From Thermoproteota archaeon (lineage in GTDB: Archaea; Thermoproteota; Thermoprotei_A; Sulfolobales; NBVN01): DNA of 64,000 nucleotides. Positions within the stretch are counted from its first letter, which is position 1. Every line of letters begins with the position of its first letter. Location: assembly GCA_030550455.1 (NCBI GenBank), contig JAUQPH010000005.1, forward strand, positions 1 to 64,000, read 5' to 3'. The position numbers were made by a program, and so were the translations under genes. Below, in pieces: positions 44,938 through 52,881 of the stretch. The notes below the pieces were generated by a model. It did not search any database, was not told where the DNA came from, and was given only the letters and a program-made list of their open reading frames with translations.

Positions 44938-44955
44938 CTTTAAATACTTTTAAAA
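44938..44955 (-). promoter_or_regulatory. TATA box of the TtuA-like gene
   Basis: The minus strand reads TTTTAAAAGTATTTAAA, about 25 bp before the GTG at 44926. This suggests a leaderless transcript. Confidence 0.6.
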
Positions 44956-45148
44956 TCGATGAAGTTCTAATGAAGTTCTTCACTAGACCTTACTAAAACT
45001 GTTAATACAACTCTAGTTTATGACCAGATGTTGAAGAGGGGGAGATACAGAAACAGCTAGAATTCGGAGTGCTTAAGAGGTTAAGGTAAGTCTGCGCTAA
45101 GGAAAGCTTAAATACTTGAGCCCAGTCTTGTGTTTGATTGGGAAACGC

Positions 45149-45892
45149 ATGGTAAAAGTATTGGCAATAAACGCATCGCCAAGGAAATATGGAAACAGCT
45201 ACAAGCTACTTAGAGTAGCAGTTGAAGCATCCAAGTTTGCTGGAGCGTCAGTAGACATGCTACATCTATACGACTACTCTATAGAGCCTTGCTTAGGGTG
45301 TGTAAGTGATGAGCAACTAATATGTAGGTACCCATGCCTGATCGATACCGACGATGGAAACAAAGTTCTCAACAAGATCGTAGACTCTGATGCTATAATA
45401 GTGTCTACACCCATTTACTGGTACGGTCCAAGCGGTCTTTTAAAGAACCTTATTGACAGAATGACCTCCCTCGAGAACATGATCTTCATCTCCGGGAAGT
45501 CCTTACTTGAAGGTAGAGTAGTCGGATTCATAGCTGTAGGAGCAGATAGCGGCAACATTGCCGCTATATCCTATCTGATGGTTGTAATGAACTCCATGGG
45601 GGCCTTGATACCTCCGTGGGCTCTAGCTTATTACTTAGGGCAAGGCGATGCTCTACAAAATAAAGAGTCAGTATTAGATGCTGCTAATCTAGGTTTTTTA
45701 GTAACTAAAGCTGCCCAAGGCTACCACCCGAGAGATCTTAAGTACAATCCACTACTCATCGAAGAACTAGGGGGGCAGGAGCTCATAAACAAGATAGCTG
45801 CGGAAACCCACAGCCTCTATAGCCTAGAGCAGTTAAAAAGGAAATCACTCTTTCAAAGCCATCTCCGGGAAAAGCCTTCAAGGGACAGATAA
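45149..45892 (+). CDS. NADPH-dependent FMN reductase / iron-sulfur flavoprotein-like
   Basis: A protein of about 247 aa with a flavodoxin-like fold. VLAINASPRKYGNSYKLL binds the FMN phosphate, the Cys-containing IEPCLGCVSDEQLICRYPC is where related flavoproteins bind Fe-S, and STPIYWYGPSGLLKNLIDR closes the flavin site. The track start is 45116, but a TATA box (TTAAATAC, 45108-45115) covers it; ATG at 45149 is preferred. Physiological partner unknown. Confidence 0.87.
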   Translation: MVKVLAINASPRKYGNSYKLLRVAVEASKFAGASVDMLHLYDYSIEPCLGCVSDEQLICRYPCLIDTDDGNKVLNKIVDSDAIIVSTPIYWYGPSGLLKNLIDRMTSLENMIFISGKSLLEGRVVGFIAVGADSGNIAAISYLMVVMNSMGALIPPWALAYYLGQGDALQNKESVLDAANLGFLVTKAAQGYHPRDLKYNPLLIEELGGQELINKIAAETHSLYSLEQLKRKSLFQSHLREKPSRDR

Positions 45893-46301
45893 ATAAGTTT
45901 CTCAGAGCTATCTAGGTCCTATACCACAGCATTCCCGCTGCTTCCCAGTTTTCGGTAAAGCATGGTAGGTCTCAATTTGCGGTATTTGTGCTCGAAGACG
46001 AGCTTGAGATTCTCACTCTAACTCTGTGTTGACCTCAGAATTCGACCACACTAAATACAGCAGGATACACCAAGTAACCTCGATGTAGATCCCTGGTCGA
46101 CACTACAGTTTTACACTTCAACCTCAACTTCGAAGTAAAGAGTTTATACTTGCGAACTCGTGAATAACTACGGTTAGTTCCGAAGGAGAGATCCCCATCT
46201 ATACTAAGCTTTAGGTTACTAAAGCATGATTTAACCGTAGCGCACAGACACTACACTATCAAAACTATCGCTCCGTAGGTTAAACATAGACTATTACTCA
46301 G
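45893..46301. other. Intergenic, no gene recognised
   Basis: About 410 bp between the flavoprotein gene and the C/D sRNA. Short hairpins such as GCTCGAAGACGAGC (45989-46002) occur. I see no ORF or repeat I can support. Confidence 0.35.
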
Positions 46302-46359
46302 ACACTCAGACAAATGCCTTTACATCACTTCTTCAGTGCCGGAGGAATTCATCACTAGG
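46302..46359 (-). ncRNA. C/D box sRNA (2'-O-methylation guide)
   Basis: On the minus strand, C box GTGATGA (46349-46355), a 12-nt guide ATTCCTCCGGCA, D' CTGA (46333-46336), a 4-nt gap, C' GTGATGT (46322-46328), a 12-nt guide AAAGGCATTTGT, and D CTGA (46306-46309). The geometry is that of a double-guide archaeal C/D RNA bound by L7Ae, Nop5 and fibrillarin. Targets would be TGCCGGAGGAAT and ACAAATGCCTTT, methylated at the base paired to the fifth guide nt from D' or D. I cannot say which rRNA or tRNA contains them. Confidence 0.85.
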
Positions 46360-46555
46360 AGGGGTCGTAGCGTGGGTTACACATCATGAGTCAGCGCTTA
46401 AAGACCCCTTTCATCCCCCATCTATTTGTTACCTGAGTTTAATAGCGTTAGCTTCTCGAGACCAGACACGCTTTGCTTTACTCATATCGCACAGTAATGA
46501 ATTCCGCACAGTGCCTATTAGTCGGTATGCGCTGAATATATGTTGGTGCGTTGGA

Positions 46556-47626
46556 GTGTCTTCAGGAATCGATGTTAGTGTGATAGTGCCGACGTACAAC
46601 GAAAGAGAAAATGTGACTCGCCTTATAAAGTTTCTTCATGAGATCATGGTTAAGGAGAAGATATCTTATGAGATAGTGGTTGTAGACGACAACTCGCCGG
46701 ATGGAACGGCTGAAGCTGTGAAATCTCTTTCACACATGTATAACGTCAAATTAATAGTGAGACCAGGTAAGCTGGGGCTGGCGTCAGCTGTACTTGAAGG
46801 TCTAAAGGTAGCGAAGGGATCTATTATAGCTGTCATGGACGCCGACCTCCAGCATCCTCCTGAGGCACTACCAGAGATGTTGAAGAAGGTCTCGAGCGGG
46901 TGCGATGTAGTCATAGGTTCGAGGTACGTCAAGGGGGGATCTATAGCTGAGTGGTCTCTCTTCAGGAGGGTTGTATCTAGGGGTGCTGATCTCATAGCTA
47001 AGATATTACTGCCGAAGACTCGAGGAATAAAGGACACTATGTCTGGGTACTTCGTACTAAAAAGGGAGGTCATCGATGGAGTTTCCTTAAACCCACGAGG
47101 GTTTAAAATACTTCTCGAGGTCATAACCAAGGGACGCTTCAAGAAGGTCTGCGAGTATCCGATAGAGTTTAGAGCTAGAACGTGGGGTGAATCAAAGCTA
47201 GGGGTCGGCGAGGTCTTTAACTACATACTTCATGTGCTTGATCTAGCCCATGAGGCAGTAAGGTTCGTAATCGTTGGGACTATGGGGACCTTAGTGAACT
47301 TAGCGACACTGTTTTTCCTTGGGTACTTGCTGAGTCTAGAGCATTGGATTACGGTGCTAGTAGCTTTCGAGACTTCGACTTTATTTAACTTCACACTACA
47401 TGAGCTATGGACGTTCAAGACAGGATTCAGCAAGGGTGTTGGCAATAGACTCGCAGAGTTTCATGGAGCAGTAGCTCTACACTTCATATCTCAAGTTGTC
47501 ATATCGAACCTGCTGTTTTATGGCTATGGTGTAGAAAGAGTTCTATCTCAGTTATCTGGCATACTAGTTGGGTTTTCTCTTAACTATATACTAAGTAAGC
47601 ACGTTGTTTGGAGGAGGCGCAGATGA
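46556..47626 (+). CDS. Dolichyl-phosphate mannosyltransferase-like GT2 with GtrA membrane domain
   Basis: About 356 aa. The GT2 catalytic domain covers about residues 1-215, with VSVIVPTYNERENV, IVVDDNSPDGT and the metal-binding DADLQHPPE. It would load a sugar from a nucleotide onto a polyprenyl phosphate for protein glycosylation. The C-terminal 130 residues have four helices of the GtrA type, with TLFNFTLHELWTF. GTG at 46556 begins just before the first strand; the track start at 46511 would add 15 unlikely residues. Confidence 0.9.
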   Translation: MSSGIDVSVIVPTYNERENVTRLIKFLHEIMVKEKISYEIVVVDDNSPDGTAEAVKSLSHMYNVKLIVRPGKLGLASAVLEGLKVAKGSIIAVMDADLQHPPEALPEMLKKVSSGCDVVIGSRYVKGGSIAEWSLFRRVVSRGADLIAKILLPKTRGIKDTMSGYFVLKREVIDGVSLNPRGFKILLEVITKGRFKKVCEYPIEFRARTWGESKLGVGEVFNYILHVLDLAHEAVRFVIVGTMGTLVNLATLFFLGYLLSLEHWITVLVAFETSTLFNFTLHELWTFKTGFSKGVGNRLAEFHGAVALHFISQVVISNLLFYGYGVERVLSQLSGILVGFSLNYILSKHVVWRRRR

Positions 47627-47725
47627 AGTGGGTAGTTTCTTTTAGCTAAAGTATGGTGATGAGTACGAGAGGACATTTTGTTGCTAATACTGAGTTGTGG
47701 TTAAGCAATTAAGGTGTAGAGTGAG

Positions 47726-50038
47726 TTGACATCACTTAAGGTTATCGTAAGTGGGCTAGTTCAAGGAGTAGGCTTTCGGCCTTACGTAGACATACTAGCG
47801 AGATCGCTGGGATTGCGCGGCTATGTGAAGAACGTAGGTGGTTCAGAAGTAGAGATCTTTGTAGAAGGAAGCGAGGATACTATTTCACGGTTTCTATACG
47901 TTTTACTGCTGAACACCCCAAAACCTGCCGAAATAGAGCACATAGTTGTCGAGAAAACTAGCTCGAAAGGTTACCAAGAGTTTAAGATAGAGAAATCTGC
48001 TGAAGCGTTCTATATGCGTTCTATGGTTCCACCGGACTTCAGTATATGCGACGACTGCCTTCGAGAAGTCCTCGACCCAGCTGATAGAAGATACTCATAT
48101 CCGTTTAACTCGTGCGCTTGGTGTGGCCCGAGATTTTCGATGATGTATGGAGTACCATACGACAGAGATAAGACTGCGATGAGGGAATTCCCTCTTTGCC
48201 CCGAGTGTCTCCGAGATTACACTAACTCTGAGAGCAAAAGGAGGTATCACGCTCAAGGTATCTCATGTCCTACGTGTGGACCTAGAGTACTGCTCTACAC
48301 GCGTGACTGGGAACTAGTGAACACCGCTGACCCTATACAGGAGGCAGCTAGGCTCATAAACGAGGGATACATCGTTGGGGTTAAGGGAGTCGGGGGTTAC
48401 CATGTTGCCTGCTTAGCTACTGACGATGACGTAATCCTCAGACTTAGAGAGAGAAAGAGAAGACCCACAAAGCCTTTCGCCGTAATGGCTTTAGACTTGG
48501 ATACCATAGAGAGACTAGTGGTTCTCAACAATTTAGCGATAAAACTGTTAAAATCTCCTCAAAGACCGATCGTCCTACTACCAAAAAGAGAGAATTCCCC
48601 GGTCTCCAAGTACGTGTCTCCGGGTATGGCTCACGAAGGTGTCTTTTTACCATATACAGCACTCCACTACATTCTCTTAAGTAAGGTAAAGGATAAATTT
48701 GCTGTAATGACCAGCGGCAACTTAACGGACGAGCCTATGTGTTATAGTGATCAGTGCGCAAAAGATAGGTTAAGTAGAATCACTGACTATATTTTAACTC
48801 ATAATAGGTCTATAGTCAACCGTGTGGACGACAGTGTTATTAGGTTTACTGACGGTAGCCCCGTCATTCTTAGAAGAGCTAGAGGTTATGTTCCACGCTG
48901 GCTCAGAATTCCATTTAGACTAGGTAGTGACGTTGTAGCTATGGGGGCGGACATAATTAGCGCCCCAGCGGTAGCCTTCGAGGACAAGGTAGTGCTGACT
49001 CAATACATTGGGGAGTTAGGCAATGGAGACACCATCTCCGAGTTTATTAAGTATTTAAGGTACTTTTCGGAGGTCTATAAAATAGACCTAGCTAAATCCA
49101 CGTATGTTGTTGATAAGCACCCTAGGTATGTATCGCGTGCTATAGGGTTAGAGATGGGTAAGAAGTCGGGGGAAGTTAAGGAGCTTCAGCATCACGTAGC
49201 GCACATCCTCAGCACTATGGCAGACAGTAACCTACTAAGTGAGGCGTACGTAGGAATAGCAGCAGATGGTGTTGGTTACGGGGACGACGGAGCCGTGTGG
49301 GGTTGTGAAATAATTGAAGTGTCGAGAAAGGGCTACAAGAGAGTAGGTAGACTCTCTTATGTAAAGCTAAGTGGGAGTGACCGTGACGTAGAGTATCCAG
49401 CACGTGTACTAGCTTCCTACTTGACAAACATAATGAGCTACGAGGAACTTATAACCTTCTATGAGAAACACAACTTACTTAAAGCTCTCCCAGGAGGTAG
49501 ACTAGAGCTAGAGGTACTTTTGAGTAGCTTGAGAAAGAATTGGGTTTATTCCTCCAGTCTTGGGAGGTTACTGGATGCTATATCCGTTCTTCTTGGCATA
49601 TCGATAGCTAGGGAATACGAGGGTAGTCCAGCAATTAGGCTCGAAGAGGCTTCATTTGGTGGAAGAGTACTACTACCAAACGATATCGTCGACGAGCTAG
49701 TTCATGCTAGAGAGACTATCGAGATAGACCCAACCCCATTAATAGAGAAGATCATCGATCTCAAAGAGGAAAGTGCGTCTCGGGCAGACCTAGCCTACAC
49801 GTTTCAGTACATTATAGGACGAGCAATAGGGAGAGCTGTCCTCATTTCAACAAAGGGAAGAAGGGTTAGTAGACTAATACCGGCAGGTGGCGGAGCCATC
49901 GTTAACACGGTTCTCACTAAAGGAATCAAGGACGAACTCAGAAGTGGGGACCTCACATTGGTCTTACCTACCCGCGTACCACCAAACGACGGTGGCATAG
50001 CTTTAGGTCAAGTGTACTCACTGGTATACGTAAGTTAA
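47726..50038 (+). CDS. hypF: HypF carbamoyltransferase for hydrogenase maturation
   Basis: A 770-aa protein that uses carbamoyl phosphate to supply the cyanide ligands of the Ni-Fe centre. Domains in order: acylphosphatase (SGLVQGVGFRPYVD, 1-90), two zinc fingers (CDDCLRE...CAWCGPR and CPECLRD...CPTCGPR, 105-190), YrdC-like (VVGVKGVGGYHVACLA type, 200-380), and Kae1-like with LQHHVAHI and IPAGGGAIVN. No hypA-E genes are in the window. Start TTG at 47726. It fits the Mbh operon 5 kb away. Confidence 0.96.
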   Translation: MTSLKVIVSGLVQGVGFRPYVDILARSLGLRGYVKNVGGSEVEIFVEGSEDTISRFLYVLLLNTPKPAEIEHIVVEKTSSKGYQEFKIEKSAEAFYMRSMVPPDFSICDDCLREVLDPADRRYSYPFNSCAWCGPRFSMMYGVPYDRDKTAMREFPLCPECLRDYTNSESKRRYHAQGISCPTCGPRVLLYTRDWELVNTADPIQEAARLINEGYIVGVKGVGGYHVACLATDDDVILRLRERKRRPTKPFAVMALDLDTIERLVVLNNLAIKLLKSPQRPIVLLPKRENSPVSKYVSPGMAHEGVFLPYTALHYILLSKVKDKFAVMTSGNLTDEPMCYSDQCAKDRLSRITDYILTHNRSIVNRVDDSVIRFTDGSPVILRRARGYVPRWLRIPFRLGSDVVAMGADIISAPAVAFEDKVVLTQYIGELGNGDTISEFIKYLRYFSEVYKIDLAKSTYVVDKHPRYVSRAIGLEMGKKSGEVKELQHHVAHILSTMADSNLLSEAYVGIAADGVGYGDDGAVWGCEIIEVSRKGYKRVGRLSYVKLSGSDRDVEYPARVLASYLTNIMSYEELITFYEKHNLLKALPGGRLELEVLLSSLRKNWVYSSSLGRLLDAISVLLGISIAREYEGSPAIRLEEASFGGRVLLPNDIVDELVHARETIEIDPTPLIEKIIDLKEESASRADLAYTFQYIIGRAIGRAVLISTKGRRVSRLIPAGGGAIVNTVLTKGIKDELRSGDLTLVLPTRVPPNDGGIALGQVYSLVYVS

Positions 50039-50396
50039 CTATCGCAGGAGCGATGGCCGTTCTCCATTCTCAGAAGCTCGCAGTGATTAATGCAGTACCT
50101 TGTTTTACTAGAGAAATTCATCGGATGAACTTGTTGATTTCCGGCAACGTATTAAAAAATCAAACCTCGGAAGTTAGAACGATAACGAAATCGAGCTAAG
50201 CTAGATTCGGTCATCAGCTTAGCGTAGTTAGTTCTCGTTAAAAGCGCAGACTAAGCAAACCAGAAATTCTCGAGGCATTAGAAGGAAGTATGGCTTCCAA
50301 ACTTCGCCTACTAGAGAGCTATACTATACCGTAAGTCAGCCTTTAACTAAAGCTTCGCAGTATTGAACTAATACTCTCGAGGTTGAAGCTACAACC
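50039..50396. other. Intergenic, nothing clear
   Basis: About 360 bp between convergent genes. It contains short inverted repeats but no RNA gene, ORF or copy of the two repeat families. Confidence 0.35.
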
Positions 50397-50810
50397 TCAT
50401 TCTAGTCTGACTCTTCTTGCTATTCTGCTTCTAACTATCCTCCCGAAAGGATCTACATAAAGTTGCCAGTAGTTTATTAAGTCTTTGCCTATGTATGCCT
50501 CAAATTGGGAGGATCTCCTCAAAGCTCTAGCTACATGTACAACTGTTGGTAGAGAAATTTCATACCCATTGAATATTACCCTATCAATAGTACATACAGA
50601 GAAGATCACGTATTTCCCCCCATCAGGCACTTCTACTTCCACTTCTTCCAGTAGATCCACTTTTTCGTAGCATCTGAGGTCGTTCGCTACAGACTCGTCT
50701 ATAAATGACACGTTTATGTTCTCGACTACCGCAGCTCTCGCATAGCTAAACCTGCTCCTACAGAAGAAACCTAGTAGGAGCGCTAATCCATTCTTTTCAT
50801 TCTTTTCCAT
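50397..50810 (-). CDS. Retropepsin-like fold protein, catalytic Asp motif apparently lost
   Basis: A 137-aa protein. AAVVENINVSFIDESVANDL resembles the start of retropepsin-like proteases (alvDTGAt-sfI-e-vA--L) but has VENIN where DTG should be. Later, AYIGKDLINYWQLYVDP matches the llGrd-Ln-w-l-vDp strand near the end of such domains. It is likely a small beta protein of unknown role. Fold assignment is by eye. Confidence 0.45.
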   Translation of the reverse strand: MEKNEKNGLALLLGFFCRSRFSYARAAVVENINVSFIDESVANDLRCYEKVDLLEEVEVEVPDGGKYVIFSVCTIDRVIFNGYEISLPTVVHVARALRRSSQFEAYIGKDLINYWQLYVDPFGRIVRSRIARRVRLE

Positions 50811-51000
50811 ACTAATCGAGTTACTTTAGGTTCACACCGATTTAAAGTTTAGGTAGCACGAAAAGCCCACAGTTCAGCGACCTCTAAGATTTTTCTATGC
50901 GCAGTTTTGTTCAAACAGATTTAGACACCCTCTATACCTCTCCATGATCTCCGTAAAGGATATCATGCGGTGGTGCTAGAAAGTCACTTAGAACATGTAG
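50811..51000. other. Intergenic
   Basis: About 190 bp upstream of the 50810 gene, AT-rich in its first part; no feature recognised beyond a likely promoter (TTTAAAGTTTAGG-like). Confidence 0.3.
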
Positions 51001-51235
51001 GTGGTTGCCCGTGCCCATTAGCTAGGTTGTCGTAGTTGTTTTGTTTGTTTCGGTTTTCGGGCAAAGGTACACCCCACCTGTTCGTTCACGTCCTCCCCGC
51101 CTACGGCTCCGGGGGTTGCTGAGTCCCCAGAGCCGCCGGCGAAGAGTAGCTCACAGAGCCCGTCCCTCGCTAACGGCTCACTAGCTCATCGGCTCCTAAC
51201 TACCCAAACACCCGGTTTTCTGTACATATGTTTTA
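51001..51235 (-). mobile_element. Dispersed structured repeat, family B copy 2 (tnpB-end-like)
   Basis: Inverted copy of 33608-33829. The identical 31-nt block lies at 51151-51181, and the GGCTC/GAGCC pair and GTAGGCGGGGAGG follow. Its coding trace is TGSVSYSSPAALGTQQPPEP-stop, in the same frame as copy 1. The end CGGGCAACCAC is at 51001-51011. The TATA-like AAAACATATGTAC lies just upstream on the minus strand (51217-51230). Confidence 0.6.
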
Positions 51236-51410
51236 TTAGTTCTGGGAATTCACAGAGATAACTCAAGTAACCAGAAAACCAAAAAGCAGACAACCTGTAG
51301 ACGGTTTACGTGAGAATAGTGAGAATATGTGAAAGAGTAGCTACACACCACGATGTAGTGTAAGCTTCGAGATGCTCGTGATGTTTTCTGAGGGCTGAAA
51401 CCGTAGCTAA

Positions 51411-51450
51411 AAGCTTTTAAGTCTTTGCTTGCTTTTAAAGCTAAGGAGAG
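51411..51450 (+). promoter_or_regulatory. Promoter and ribosome binding site of S3Ae gene
   Basis: TATA-like AAGCTTTTAAGTC (51411-51423) and a strong Shine-Dalgarno AAGGAGAG (51443-51450) precede the GTG at 51454. Confidence 0.65.
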
Positions 51451-51453
51451 AGT

Positions 51454-52074
51454 GTGTCGTCAGCTGTAAGGACTAAGTGGAGGGCGAAAAAGTGGTATAC
51501 CGTATTGGCTCCAGAGGTTTTCGGAGGTGTGCCCATAGGGAGTATTCCAACGGACGAAAGCTGGAAGCTCTTGGGAAGGGTTATAGAGACGACTTTATTC
51601 GACCTTACTGGTGACTTCACTAAACACTACATACACCTCTACTTCCAAGTGTATAAGTATGATGAAGAAAACGCTTACACTAGGTTTAAAGGACATGAAC
51701 TATCTAGAGACTACATCAAGTCGATAACCAGAAGGAGGTCGTCTAAGATTACTGGAATAATCGACACTGTAACTAGTGATGGATATGCGTTAAGAGTGAT
51801 TGGGTTAGTGCTTACAGCATATAACTGTAACGCAAGCCACAAGAGAGCCATTAGGAAGGTCATATTTCAGACGATTAACGAGTGGGCTCAAAAGAACTCT
51901 TTCGATGAGTTCATTAAGGCTATGATCTTCGGTAATATGGCAGTAGACTTGATGACGCGTGCTAAGAAGATTTATCCAGTTAGAAAAGCTGAAATTTACA
52001 AGTCCAAACTTCTAGCCATACCAGCAGCAACAGGTTTAACACCAGCTGTGATAGTAGCACAAAAACCTGCTTAA
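51454..52074 (+). CDS. rps3ae: Ribosomal protein S3Ae (eS1)
   Basis: A 206-aa small-subunit protein. KKWYTVLAPEVFGGVPIG near the N-terminus, YIHLYFQVYKYDEENAYTRF and YIKSITRRRSSKITGIID are typical. Start GTG at 51454 behind AAGGAGAG. Monocistronic. Confidence 0.95.
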   Translation: MSSAVRTKWRAKKWYTVLAPEVFGGVPIGSIPTDESWKLLGRVIETTLFDLTGDFTKHYIHLYFQVYKYDEENAYTRFKGHELSRDYIKSITRRRSSKITGIIDTVTSDGYALRVIGLVLTAYNCNASHKRAIRKVIFQTINEWAQKNSFDEFIKAMIFGNMAVDLMTRAKKIYPVRKAEIYKSKLLAIPAATGLTPAVIVAQKPA

Positions 52075-52149
52075 CTGTTTTAACTTACTAGTCTCTCGAT
52101 ACCTATACTTCTGTACGCAAAGACCTACGTAGCGTTCATAGACGGAGTC

Positions 52150-52282
52150 CGACATCCTCTAGCCCTAAAGGGCGGGGCTTTCGGGATGTAAAAGCGTCTT
52201 TAAACCTCCGGAAGTAAGTTCAGGCTAAACTTACACCGCCTCTAGAGGATTACCTAAACATCTCATTCCTAGGGTTAGGCGG
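52150..52282. mobile_element. IS200/IS605-like hairpins, possible insertion element end
   Basis: GACATCCTCTAGCCCTAAAG and GGCGGGGCTTTCGGGATGT form a hairpin (52151-52189). AGCCCTAAAGGGCGGGGCTTT is common at ends of IS200/IS605 elements (family knowledge). A second hairpin, CCGCCT...AGGCGG, is at 52236-52282. There is no transposase reading frame nearby. Confidence 0.4.
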
Positions 52283-52411
52283 TGGCTTTAGGTACAGCTA
52301 GGTGACGAAGCATGCACTAAAGCAGTTACTTAGAGCAGATTATTAATAATTTAAAGTGTTATGAGCTATATTTCTACAGTGGGGTAGAATCTGGGGCAGA
52401 ACAACCAACAT

Positions 52412-52633
52412 GTGTGTATAGTGTGCGGTCGTAAATTTCCAGATGGTCAAGGTATAGTCGTGAAAATTGAGGACAGAGAGATAGCTTTTCACAGTAGTAA
52501 GTGCGCTGCTAAGTTCTACAAAATGCTTGTTGACAGAGGTTCTAAGGAGGTCATTAGCGAGTCCTTAAAGCTCGCTAAAGAGCTTGAGAACGTTTTGAAT
52601 AAGAGAATGGAGAGTATGTCGAAGAAGATCTAG
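52412..52633 (+). CDS. L24e/TRASH-type zinc-ribbon protein
   Basis: A 73-aa protein. CIVCGRKFPDGQGIVV and FHSSKCAAKFYK form a treble-clef metal site like that of ribosomal L24e and TRASH domains (two Cys, then a Ser/Cys pair). The C-terminal half is one charged helix. It may be a metal sensor or an RNA-binding factor. Start GTG at 52412; the frame is open for eight codons upstream without a standard start. Confidence 0.75.
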   Translation: MCIVCGRKFPDGQGIVVKIEDREIAFHSSKCAAKFYKMLVDRGSKEVISESLKLAKELENVLNKRMESMSKKI

Positions 52634-52881
52634 TGACCAAAGCAGCAACATGCTCTTTAAGGTACGTTACCTCATCTCTAGCCCCGACAACAAGATGAAG
52701 CATTTACGTGGGTCTGCTAGTATTAGCGCGCAAGCTTTTAATCACAACAGCACATGAAGTCCGTGCGTGCTACACCTAATAACCTCTACTACTTAAAGCC
52801 AGATAAACTTTTAAAGTGGATGTCTGTTTAATAGTGTTCTGTTTTCAGTAAGTACTAGGGAGGTGCTCTATAGTAAAGATA

